A stretch of DNA of 13,191 nt. Source: an uncultured Ignavibacteria bacterium. GTDB lineage: Bacteria; Bacteroidota; Ignavibacteria; Ignavibacteriales; Ignavibacteriaceae. A program made the position numbers and the translations under genes. Location of the stretch: NCBI GenBank assembly GCA_937996765.1, contig CALKUG010000030.1, positions 1 to 13,191 of the forward strand, written 5' to 3'. The notes under the pieces are model-generated. The model worked only from the letters and a program-made list of their open reading frames with translations. It searched no databases and was not told the origin of the DNA. Below, piece by piece: positions 1 to 5,958 of the stretch; the stretch's first letter is position 1; each line of letters starts with the position of its first letter.

Positions 1-133
1 CACCGATGCTCTTGTTGGTGAATATGATGATAAGGTTCATAATTTTACGCAGAAATACATTTCCCTTGTTGAAGATGCAATCGGAAAATCGCCAACGCAG
101 TGGTTTTGGATGCATAATATCTGGAAGTATTGA
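1..133 (+). CDS. LpxL/HtrB-like lipid A (Kdo2-lipid A) acyltransferase, C-terminal end only
   Basis: A reading frame enters from the left edge (first full codon at base 2) and ends at TGA 131-133, giving 43 residues. The tail contains 'PTQWFWMHNIWKY', which matches the C-terminal 'P-x-Q-W-x-W-x-H-x-x-W' signature of the LpxL/HtrB/LpxM late acyltransferases. These are inner-membrane enzymes that add a secondary acyl chain to lipid A. The catalytic HX4D motif would lie upstream, outside the window. The stop codon overlaps the ATG of the following glycosyltransferase by one base (TGATG), which suggests translational coupling and fits a joint role in LPS or lipid A assembly. The family call is fairly secure from this motif; the exact acyl specificity cannot be read. 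Confidence 0.75.
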   Translation, partial: TDALVGEYDDKVHNFTQKYISLVEDAIGKSPTQWFWMHNIWKY

Positions 134-1164
134 TGAATCGTTATCTGATTATTCAAACTGCTTTTTTGGGAGATACACTACTTACCTTACCCATGGTACA
201 ATCTCTTGCAAAGCTCCATCCACACTCATTGATTGATATTGTTACATTACCGGCAAATATGGAAGTATTCAAGTTGAGTCCTCATATAAACGAAGTAATC
301 CCTTACGACAAAAGGGGCGCAGAAAAAGGAATACTTGGAGTCTTAAAACTCGCCCGTAAAATAACTCGCGCAGGGTATTCAAAAGTGTTTGTACCACACC
401 GCTCAGCCCGCAGCAGTATGTTGGCATATTTTTCGCGAGTACCGAGTATCTCTTTCGATAAATCAGCTTTGTCATTTTTGTACGATGAACTTGTTGAGTA
501 TGATGGCGCAACACACGAAGTTGAGAGAAACCTGCGGCTATTAACGAACAACACAGAACAATGGCGTGATGAGCCCCTATTGACCTTTGATGCGATTGAT
601 AAAAGCAAGATTGATGATATTATAGGAGAAAGTAAACAAGTAATTGCAATAGCCCAGGGCAGTGTATGGGAAACCAAAAAATACCCTTTGAACAACTATA
701 TACGCGTTGCCGATGCACTTATTGAAAGAGGGTTTACTATTGCAATTATTGGAAGTAAATCGGAAATTCAAGATACAAATACTATACTCAAAAAGTTACC
801 AGAGGAAAGTGTGATAGACGTAGCAGGTCGGCTGAGTATTTCGGAATCGGTGTATTTCCTCTCAAGATGCACAGCACTAATCAGTAACGATAGTGCCCCA
901 ACTCACATGGGTGTAATGGCCGGCATTCCTGTATTAACCATCTATTGCTCAACTATTCCCGAATTCGGATTTTTCCCTTATAATAGAGGTAGTAAATTTT
1001 TGAGTTTTAACGGACTTGAATGCAAACCGTGTGGCATTCATGGAAGAAAAGAGTGTCCCTTAGGCACTTTTGAATGTGCTGTGAAAATAGAACCGAGTGA
1101 AGTTCTCGCAGAGGTACTTTCTATGGTTAATAAGAAGGCAAATGAATTCAGCAGCGATAATTAA
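133..1164 (+). CDS. Glycosyltransferase family 9, heptosyltransferase II-like (WaaF type)
   Basis: 343 residues, close to the usual ADP-heptose:LPS heptosyltransferase length. Signatures seen in order: N-terminal 'FLGDTLLTLP' (residues 11-20; the Asp is at the place of the catalytic base in WaaC/WaaF), 'PHRSARS' (88-94), 'HEVERNLRLL' (128-137), 'QGSVWETKKYP' (175-185, sugar-nucleotide region) and 'NDSAPTH' (252-258). A Cys-rich tail follows, with C297, C300, C308 and C315, as in many WaaF-like proteins. The enzyme would transfer a heptose or related sugar to the LPS inner core at the cytoplasmic face. The ATG at 133 overlaps the upstream stop and gives the conserved 'LIIQTAFLGD' start; a TTG one codon upstream is possible but less likely. 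The GT9 family call is strong. The sugar is uncertain, because some FCB members use other sugars. Confidence 0.88.
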   Translation: MNRYLIIQTAFLGDTLLTLPMVQSLAKLHPHSLIDIVTLPANMEVFKLSPHINEVIPYDKRGAEKGILGVLKLARKITRAGYSKVFVPHRSARSSMLAYFSRVPSISFDKSALSFLYDELVEYDGATHEVERNLRLLTNNTEQWRDEPLLTFDAIDKSKIDDIIGESKQVIAIAQGSVWETKKYPLNNYIRVADALIERGFTIAIIGSKSEIQDTNTILKKLPEESVIDVAGRLSISESVYFLSRCTALISNDSAPTHMGVMAGIPVLTIYCSTIPEFGFFPYNRGSKFLSFNGLECKPCGIHGRKECPLGTFECAVKIEPSEVLAEVLSMVNKKANEFSSDN

Positions 1165-1786
1165 TATTGATGATAGAGCGAAAGACGCACTATCGGTTGC
1201 AACAAAACTTTTTTTTGAAGGTAAGGTTTTTATCTATCCTACCGATACCTTATATGGTTTCGGGGGAAATCCCTTTAATGAGGAAGTTATTTCTCGAATT
1301 GTGAAGGTAAAACATCTCAATGATGCAAATACTTTTGTGTTATTGGTAAACTCTATTGAAATGTTAATGCGTTATATAGAGATTCAAGATGATAGAGATA
1401 TTGAACTTTTTCCGCAAATTTGGCCTGGGCCGATATCGTTACGTTTTCGATTGAACGGCCATGCATCGGCAGTTATGAATACTGATAAAGCAATATTTAG
1501 AATGCCAAATCATTCGTTTTGTAAAAAATTAATTGATAGTATGCACTTACCTATTTTAGCTACAGGCGTTTATCGCAGTGGCGAGGCACCACTTGAAGAT
1601 TACATAACAATACGGCAAGAGTTTTTGGGTGATATTGACGCGCTTTTTTACACGGAAGCAAAGTGTTATAATGTAAGTAGTACTTTGATAGATTTCACAA
1701 CCCCTACTCCCGAATTGTTACGTGAAGGCAAAGTAAAGTTCAATGATTTTAACAAAATTTATCGCAAGTTTAGAGAGGAATCGTAA
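1142..1786 (+). CDS. YrdC/Sua5/TsaC-fold protein with degenerate nucleotide-binding tetrad
   Basis: 214 residues. The N-terminal part reads 'YPTDTLYGFGGNPFNEE' and the middle 'WPGPISLRF', both typical of the YrdC/Sua5 fold, which makes threonylcarbamoyl-AMP for the tRNA t6A modification. The family tetrad KxR...SxN is mostly absent. The KxR site is K57-H58-L59 (1310-1318) and the SxN site is G142-V143-Y144 (1565-1573), although 'RSGE' after it is kept. Three of four hallmark residues are therefore replaced. The start ATG at 1142 lies inside the end of the glycosyltransferase gene (23-bp overlap); an in-frame ATG at 1097 would add 15 residues not needed for the fold. The protein may be a divergent paralogue with another role, with a true TsaC elsewhere, or a lineage-specific variant. 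The fold is confident; catalytic function is doubtful. Confidence 0.8.
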   Translation: MNSAAIINIDDRAKDALSVATKLFFEGKVFIYPTDTLYGFGGNPFNEEVISRIVKVKHLNDANTFVLLVNSIEMLMRYIEIQDDRDIELFPQIWPGPISLRFRLNGHASAVMNTDKAIFRMPNHSFCKKLIDSMHLPILATGVYRSGEAPLEDYITIRQEFLGDIDALFYTEAKCYNVSSTLIDFTTPTPELLREGKVKFNDFNKIYRKFREES

Positions 1787-1791
1787 CCACA

Positions 1792-2610
1792 GTGAAGTTA
1801 CCCGGCTTTTTAGAAAAGAAAATTGAGAAATTTAGGTTCTCATTACTCTTTGTTCCCGAGGCCTCGGGGGTTGCTGCTGAATCTAAAAAACTCTCTTTTA
1901 ATAAAGCTGTTGTGTTGCTTGTACTTTATACTTTTCTTATTGGTCTGATGAGTTCACTCACAACCTTTGCGTTTCATGCGGCATATGTTAAAGCAAACGA
2001 ACCACAGATTTCTGCAGCCGATAAACTGAGAGTGCTGGAATTGGATAGAAGAGTAGGTAAACTACTTAACGAACTCGAACAGCTTCGAATAGACAATGCC
2101 AATTTAGAACACATGATAATTACAGCCGATTCTACCTTAAAAGAAAAATTACCTTCGGGCAAAAAGAAAAAAAGTACTCAAGGCAATATGTACCAGGCTT
2201 TTGTAAATTGGATAAACGGTGCGGAGGAGACAACCTATTTTTTAACGCCGCTTACCGGTTATGTAAGCAGGAAATTTAACCCCGAAATAGGACATTTTGG
2301 TGTGGATATTGCAAGTAGGCTCGATGCCCCGATAAAAGCTGCTGCAAATGGATATGTATTGTTGGCAGACTTTACGGTAAACGAGGGTTATGTATTGATG
2401 ATAGCTCATACTAATGGTTACATTTCGGTTTACAAACATTGTAATGCTCTGCTTAAAAAAGAGCGTGATATTATTACACAAGGCGAAATAATTGCGCTGG
2501 CCGGAAGCACAGGAGAAAAGAGCTCGGGCGTGCACCTTCATTTCGAGTTGTGGAAAGACGGCAGGGCATTAGACCCTCAAAAATATTTTGTGGATACAAA
2601 AGGAAATTAA
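1792..2610 (+). CDS. Membrane-anchored M23 (LytM/lysostaphin-type) zinc metallopeptidase
   Basis: 272 residues with a GTG start at 1792, preceded by GAGAGGA at 1773-1779. A cytoplasmic N-terminus of about 38 residues is followed by one membrane segment (about 38-62), a short coiled coil (about 75-110), a basic linker and a C-terminal peptidase M23 domain (about 150-265). The zinc and catalytic residues are all present: H168 and D172 in 'HFGVD', H216 in 'YKH', and H248/H250 in 'HLHFE'. The protein should therefore be an active peptidoglycan endopeptidase facing the periplasm, not a degenerate LytM activator. It is separated by one base from the bactofilin gene. Bactofilin plus M23 pairs are known to direct local wall growth and cell shape in other bacteria, so a joint role is likely by inference. 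Confidence 0.9.
   Translation: MKLPGFLEKKIEKFRFSLLFVPEASGVAAESKKLSFNKAVVLLVLYTFLIGLMSSLTTFAFHAAYVKANEPQISAADKLRVLELDRRVGKLLNELEQLRIDNANLEHMIITADSTLKEKLPSGKKKKSTQGNMYQAFVNWINGAEETTYFLTPLTGYVSRKFNPEIGHFGVDIASRLDAPIKAAANGYVLLADFTVNEGYVLMIAHTNGYISVYKHCNALLKKERDIITQGEIIALAGSTGEKSSGVHLHFELWKDGRALDPQKYFVDTKGN
1855..1868. repeat. 14-bp perfect palindrome in the M23 peptidase gene
   Basis: The half-site CCCGAGG is followed directly by its reverse complement CCTCGGG. One palindrome of this size is expected about once by chance in a window this long, so on its own it is weak. It is listed because longer palindromes occur further on. Confidence 0.6.
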
Positions 2611-2611
2611 C

Positions 2612-3022
2612 ATGAAACTTATAAAGACAAATCATAATAACGATTCATTCAGCATTATAGCAGCAGGCGTTACCATTGATGGAAATTTACGTTCGGAAGG
2701 CGTAGTACGAATTGACGGAGTAGTAAACGGAACAGTTGTTGCACAAGGTGATGTAGTTGTTGGTAGTTCGGGTGTTGTTACCAAGGGTGTGCATGGGAAG
2801 AACATCACCATTGGAGGTAAAATCTCCGGCTCTGTTAAATGTGAAAACAAGTTAACTCTTGAGCAAACCTCACAACTTCGCGGAGATATTTCTGCAAAAA
2901 TATTGGTTGTTGAAGCAGGAGCTTCTTTTGATGGACACAGTTCTATGTCATCTGCATCAGATGGCCAAAACTCAGAATCAGTAAACACACAGTATAACAC
3001 TCATTCAGAGGCCGGCGCATAA
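2612..3022 (+). CDS. Bactofilin (polymer-forming cytoskeletal protein)
   Basis: 136 residues. After a short polar N-terminus, the protein shows the repetitive beta-helix pattern of bactofilins (DUF583): 'SIIAAGVTIDGNLRSEGVV', 'IDGVVNGTVVAQGDVVVG' and 'GKISGSVKCENKLTL', with glycines at regular spacing to about residue 105. A Ser/Asn/Gln-rich disordered tail follows. Bactofilins self-assemble without nucleotides into filaments at the inner membrane and scaffold wall enzymes. The ATG at 2612 is one base after the stop of the M23 peptidase, and an AGGAAA just upstream can serve as ribosome binding site. An upstream in-frame ATG at 2588 would overlap the peptidase needlessly. The stop abuts the next start (TAA 3020-3022, ATG 3023). 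The family call is strong. Confidence 0.92.
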   Translation: MKLIKTNHNNDSFSIIAAGVTIDGNLRSEGVVRIDGVVNGTVVAQGDVVVGSSGVVTKGVHGKNITIGGKISGSVKCENKLTLEQTSQLRGDISAKILVVEAGASFDGHSSMSSASDGQNSESVNTQYNTHSEAGA

Positions 3023-3280
3023 ATGTCCGAAGAGCAAGAGGATAAAAACTCATTGGCTTACACTTATCGCACAGCAGCTCCCTATTTGGGTTTAGGGGTA
3101 CAGTTAGCTGCATCAGTTGTGTTGATGCTGTATTTAGGAAAGTGGATGGATTCTTATTTTGAAACCGGCGAAGTTTTTACCCTTGTAGGTGCTTTTATTG
3201 GCGCTACAGGTGGTATTTATAACGTAATTCGCACATCAATGCAAATTTCTGAAAAAAATAACAAAAATAATGAACTTTAA
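3023..3280 (+). CDS. AtpZ/AtpI-family small membrane protein of the ATP synthase operon
   Basis: 85 residues with a polar N-terminus and two membrane segments (about 18-39 and 51-70). The pattern 'YRTAAPYLGLGVQLAASVVL...GKWMDSYF...GAFIGATGGIYNVIR' is that of the AtpZ/AtpI (ATPase gene 1) family, usually encoded at the 5' end of F1Fo operons. In other bacteria these proteins are not part of the finished enzyme; they are linked to c-ring assembly or to divalent cation supply. The start ATG follows the bactofilin stop with no gap, and the 3' end overlaps the next gene by 11 bp, so it sits firmly within the operon. Confidence 0.85.
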   Translation: MSEEQEDKNSLAYTYRTAAPYLGLGVQLAASVVLMLYLGKWMDSYFETGEVFTLVGAFIGATGGIYNVIRTSMQISEKNNKNNEL

Positions 3281-3683
3281 CAGTAGAATTCTTAGTTTTT
3301 CATATGTACTGAGTGCTGTTACAATTCTTGGATTGATAACGCTGTACTTTACAGAAAATATGGAGTACGAAACATTTTTGCCGTTGATAGCAGGAGTATC
3401 ACTATCTTCGGTAAATCACCTCATCGGGTTGTTTTTGATAAAACTCGGAATTGCAGGCGGAAATCAGAAATTTCTGATTTTAGTGATGGGTGGAATGGTA
3501 GTAAGAATGTTTGCAATGCTACTTCTGATACTTGGTGGTTTATTCTACTTGAAACTGAACTCAAATCTCTTTATATTTTCTGTCTTTAGTTTTTATTTTT
3601 TGTTGTTGTCTTTAGAGATCGTTTTTTTACACACGAGCAAGATATTAAAAAAGAATACTGTTTATGAACAATCCAACAGCTAA
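3270..3683 (+). CDS. Four-helix membrane protein, AtpI-like (ATP synthase subunit I position)
   Basis: 137 residues with four predicted membrane segments (about 8-28, 37-58, 68-92 and 98-121) and a basic/polar tail. It lies between the AtpZ-like gene and atpB, with overlaps of 11 bp and 20 bp, exactly where subunit I/AtpI-like proteins are encoded. The sequence is poorly conserved, as is usual for this group, so the call rests mainly on topology and position. The likely role is an assembly helper for the c-ring or a-subunit in the inner membrane. A 20-bp perfect palindrome lies within codons 64-70 (3461-3480). Confidence 0.7.
   Translation: MNFNSRILSFSYVLSAVTILGLITLYFTENMEYETFLPLIAGVSLSSVNHLIGLFLIKLGIAGGNQKFLILVMGGMVVRMFAMLLLILGGLFYLKLNSNLFIFSVFSFYFLLLSLEIVFLHTSKILKKNTVYEQSNS
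3461..3480. repeat. 20-bp perfect palindrome inside the atpI-like gene
   Basis: The half-site AAATCAGAAA is followed with no spacer by TTTCTGATTT, its exact reverse complement. It covers codons for G64 to I70, in the short loop between membrane helices 2 and 3. Roughly 0.01 palindromes of 20 bp are expected in 13 kb of random sequence. As DNA it could extrude a cruciform or bind a dimeric protein; as RNA it would form an 8-bp stem with a 4-nt loop. Confidence 0.9.
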
Positions 3684-4482
3684 TGTTGCAGACACTACGG
3701 CTATAGCAGATACACTGCATAAAGCTGCCGAAGGGGGCGACTGGATAATTCATCACGTGATGAATGAACCCATGTTTGCAAATGATCTGACATTTTTCGG
3801 CTTATTCCCTATTCCGATTACCAAACACGTCTTTTTCTTGTTTGTAGTATCATTTCTCATGTTATTAGTTTTTCCGTTGATGGCACGCAAGTACAAAAAA
3901 AGTCTTGTACCCAGCGGTTTGCAAAATATGTTTGAAACACTTATTGTTTTTGTAAAAGATGACATTGCAAAGCCAACGATTGGTAAGGGTTATCAGACTT
4001 TTGTACCTTATCTATTAACGGCTTTCTTTTTTATACTTTTTGCTAACTTTCTTGGTTTGGTTCCTTATACCGCCGCGATAACAAGTAATATTTCAATAAC
4101 CGCAACTCTTGCGGTATTTTCGTTTTTAGTTACGCAGTATGGCGGAATTAAGCACAACGGTTTTTTTGGTTATTTTAAGGGATTAATTCCCCACGGATTG
4201 CCTGCACCGCTTCTTATAATTATGATACCCATCGAGTTTATTGGATTGTTCACAAAACCCTTTGCATTGGCTATACGTCTTTTTGCAAATATGCTCGCGG
4301 GCAAAATTGTAGTGTATGCGTTAATTGGATTGATATTTGCCACTGTATATATGATTCCTCTTTCAATATTTATGACAGTTGCAATTTTGTTATTAAAAGT
4401 TTTAGTTTCGTTTTTACAAGCGTACATTTTTACCATGCTTTCAGGATTATTTATTGGCATGGCAGTGCATCAAGAGCACTAA
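3664..4482 (+). CDS. atpB: F1Fo ATP synthase subunit a
   Basis: 272 residues. After a long polar N-terminus (about 40 residues, including the His-His pair H30/H31) come the membrane helices. The key motif 'PFALAIRLFANMLAGK' (199-214) carries the essential arginine R205, which faces the c-ring and is required for proton transfer. 'FANFLGLVPY' (126-135) and the C-terminal helix pair are also typical. The ATG at 3664 overlaps the upstream gene by 20 bp. Subunit a provides the two half-channels of the Fo motor in the inner membrane. An 18-bp palindrome lies in codons 29-34 (3748-3765). The 68-bp gap to atpE is the longest inside the ATP synthase block. Confidence 0.97.
   Translation: MNNPTANVADTTAIADTLHKAAEGGDWIIHHVMNEPMFANDLTFFGLFPIPITKHVFFLFVVSFLMLLVFPLMARKYKKSLVPSGLQNMFETLIVFVKDDIAKPTIGKGYQTFVPYLLTAFFFILFANFLGLVPYTAAITSNISITATLAVFSFLVTQYGGIKHNGFFGYFKGLIPHGLPAPLLIIMIPIEFIGLFTKPFALAIRLFANMLAGKIVVYALIGLIFATVYMIPLSIFMTVAILLLKVLVSFLQAYIFTMLSGLFIGMAVHQEH
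3748..3765. repeat. 18-bp perfect palindrome near the start of atpB
   Basis: The half-site ATTCATCAC is followed directly by GTGATGAAT, its exact reverse complement, with CACGTG at the centre. It encodes I29-H30-H31-V32-M33-N34. About 0.05 palindromes this long are expected by chance in this window. Its sequence is unrelated to the other two long palindromes. Confidence 0.9.
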
Positions 4483-4522
4483 CAGTTTTCAACTTTATTT
4501 ATCAGTAAACATATATTAAACA

Positions 4523-4543
4523 TCAGGTAAACCCTGAAGGAGA
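4523..4543 (+). promoter_or_regulatory. atpE translation initiation region: small stem-loop followed by a strong Shine-Dalgarno
   Basis: TCAGG (4523-4527) and CCTGA (4533-4537) form a 5-bp stem with a TAAAC loop, directly followed by AAGGAGA (4537-4543), an almost full anti-16S match 7 bases before the atpE ATG at 4551. The c subunit is needed in about 8-15 copies per complex, so a strong and separate initiation site for atpE makes sense. The Shine-Dalgarno is seen directly; the role of the stem is inference. Confidence 0.65.
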
Positions 4544-4550
4544 ACTCAAC

Positions 4551-4772
4551 ATGGAATTAACAGCTATTGCTGCCGGTATCGGTGCTGCTTTAACAATTAT
4601 TGGTGCTGCCCTCGGAATTGGTAAAATTGGTGCAGCTGCTATGGAAGCAAGCGGAAGACAGCCACAATCTATTGGTGATATCAGAACATCAATGATTATT
4701 GCTGCTGCTCTTATTGAAGGTATTGCACTTTTTGCACTCGTAATCACCTTCCAGTTAGCCGGTAAAGCTTAA
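4551..4772 (+). CDS. atpE: F1Fo ATP synthase subunit c (proteolipid)
   Basis: 73 residues forming two membrane helices with the polar loop 'ASGRQPQ' (33-39) between them. The first helix is rich in small residues (Gly/Ala), as needed for tight ring packing. The ion-carrying carboxylate is E56 in 'AALIEGIALF'. Aligned through the RQP loop to the sodium-binding c subunit of Ilyobacter, the sodium-ligand positions Gln32 and Ser66 correspond to I23 and G57 here, so the ring should carry protons, not sodium. It is preceded by a strong Shine-Dalgarno (4537-4543) and followed by a hairpin at 4795-4810. Family and function are secure; the ion preference is a reasoned inference. Confidence 0.97.
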   Translation: MELTAIAAGIGAALTIIGAALGIGKIGAAAMEASGRQPQSIGDIRTSMIIAAALIEGIALFALVITFQLAGKA

Positions 4773-4794
4773 GTTAAGTTAATTTAGCGATTTT

Positions 4795-4810
4795 GGGAGA
4801 AAACTCTCCC
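4795..4810 (+). promoter_or_regulatory. Intercistronic hairpin between atpE and atpF
   Basis: GGGAGA and TCTCCC form a perfect 6-bp stem with an AAAC loop, 22 bases after the atpE stop. Only two T follow it, so it is unlikely to be a strong terminator. It may protect the 3' end of an atpE message or mark a processing point that keeps c-subunit mRNA abundant. Confidence 0.6.
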
Positions 4811-4835
4811 TTAACAAGTAAAGGATTATTTATTT

Positions 4836-5381
4836 ATGACATTAAGTCTTTTACTGGCGTTTGCTAAAGCAAGCGGTGGCGAAGGCGGTGGTGGAGTTTT
4901 ATCGCCGGATGGCGGATTAGGATTCTGGACCGTTGTAATGTTTGTGCTACTTCTGGTTGTGCTTGGCAAATTTGCTTGGAAGCCCATAATTTCGGCTTTG
5001 GATGAACGTGAGAAAAAAATAAACGAATCACTCCAAGCTGCCGAAAAAGCTAAAGAGGAAGCCAAGAAAATTTCGGAAGAAAATAAAGTTATTATTGCAA
5101 AGGCACAAGAGGAAGCTCAGCAGATTATTGCACAAAGCAGAAAATTTGCTGAAGACCTCAGAGCTGAGCATAAGCAAAAAGCAGATAAAGAAGCAGCTGA
5201 AAGGCTCACTACGGCTCAAAAAGATATCGAGAATTTGAAACATCAGGCCTTAAATGATATTAAGGATCAGGTGGCTAATCTCTCGGTTGATATAGCCTCT
5301 AAAATCATACGGGAAACTCTGGATGATGTAAAGAAGAAAGAGCTTGTTAACAAATATATCTCTGAAATTCAGAGTAATTAA
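4836..5381 (+). CDS. atpF: F1Fo ATP synthase subunit b
   Basis: 181 residues. A short hydrophobic start (MTLSLLLAFA) and a glycine-rich stretch (about 14-20) precede the single membrane helix (about 28-46). Then comes the conserved 'FAWKPIISALDERE' (46-59) and a long charged, alanine-rich coiled coil to the C-terminus, forming the peripheral stalk. The N-terminal extension resembles other FCB b subunits and could act as a cleaved signal. AAAGGA lies at 4820-4825, ten bases before the ATG. The next gene starts two bases after the stop. A 7-bp odd-centred inverted repeat (CTCTGAA/TTCAGAG) sits near the 3' end at 5360-5374. Confidence 0.95.
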   Translation: MTLSLLLAFAKASGGEGGGGVLSPDGGLGFWTVVMFVLLLVVLGKFAWKPIISALDEREKKINESLQAAEKAKEEAKKISEENKVIIAKAQEEAQQIIAQSRKFAEDLRAEHKQKADKEAAERLTTAQKDIENLKHQALNDIKDQVANLSVDIASKIIRETLDDVKKKELVNKYISEIQSN

Positions 5382-5383
5382 TT

Positions 5384-5938
5384 ATGCGTTCATATCAGGT
5401 TTCACTTCGTTACGCTAAAGCTTTTCTCGACCTTGCAAAGAGAAATAATGCTATTGAGAGTGCCGCAGACGATGCGGAAACGATATTTGCAGCTCTTACA
5501 GGTGAGCATAGACTCAGCAAAATTCTTTCGAGTCCTATAATTACTGAAGAGAAAAAGGCAGATATCCTTGTCGATATATTCTCTGGCAAGATTTCAGCAA
5601 TCACTGTCGAGTTTATTCAATTTTTGAAGGTTAAGGAACGCGTTGAAGCCCTTAAGGGAATAATGGAGGCGTTCAAGAAATTAGTGGATGAGCATAACGG
5701 AGTTGTGCGCGTGCATATTAAATCCTCTGTTGCCTTAGAACCTTCACAGATTAGCTCGATTGTTGAGAAATTTGAGAAAAAGCTTCAGAAAAAGGTTATT
5801 TATACAACATCTGTTGACCAAGTATTGCTTGGAGGATTTGTGGTAACCGTTGAGGATACTGTGTATGACGCATCTGTAGCCAACAAATTAAAACAATTAA
5901 AGAAACGTTTCCGCGGTGCGGAAATTACACTTAATTAA
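5384..5938 (+). CDS. atpH: F1Fo ATP synthase subunit delta (OSCP)
   Basis: 184 residues, the usual length. The N-terminal helical domain begins 'SLRYAKAFLDLAKRN', typical of delta/OSCP, and the C-terminal part has 'VDQVLLGGFVVTVEDTVYDASVANKLKQLKKRF' split over about residues 143-175, the family signature region (G-G-x-x-x-x-x-x-D-x-x-x-D-x-S). The protein sits on top of F1 and joins it to the b-subunit stalk. The ATG at 5384 follows the atpF stop by two bases. A 7-bp hairpin (TTTCCGC/GCGGAAA, loop GGT) lies near the 3' end at 5908-5924, 35 bases before atpA. Confidence 0.95.
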   Translation: MRSYQVSLRYAKAFLDLAKRNNAIESAADDAETIFAALTGEHRLSKILSSPIITEEKKADILVDIFSGKISAITVEFIQFLKVKERVEALKGIMEAFKKLVDEHNGVVRVHIKSSVALEPSQISSIVEKFEKKLQKKVIYTTSVDQVLLGGFVVTVEDTVYDASVANKLKQLKKRFRGAEITLN

Positions 5939-5958
5939 AGTTTCAAAAGGAAAAATTT

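Noticed and set aside
1097..1141. Longer N-terminus for the YrdC-like protein (ATG at 1097)
   Set aside because: It would overlap the glycosyltransferase gene by 68 bp and adds residues outside the fold; ATG 1142 is the better start.
4523..4747. Minus-strand open frame opposite atpE
   Set aside because: It is a mirror of the Ala/Gly-rich atpE codons, with low-complexity Ala/Ile/Pro content and no sign of being a gene.
4551..4772. Sodium-dependent c-ring
   Set aside because: The Gln and Ser/Thr sodium ligands known from Ilyobacter correspond to Ile23 and Gly57 here; only the carboxylate E56 remains, which fits protons.
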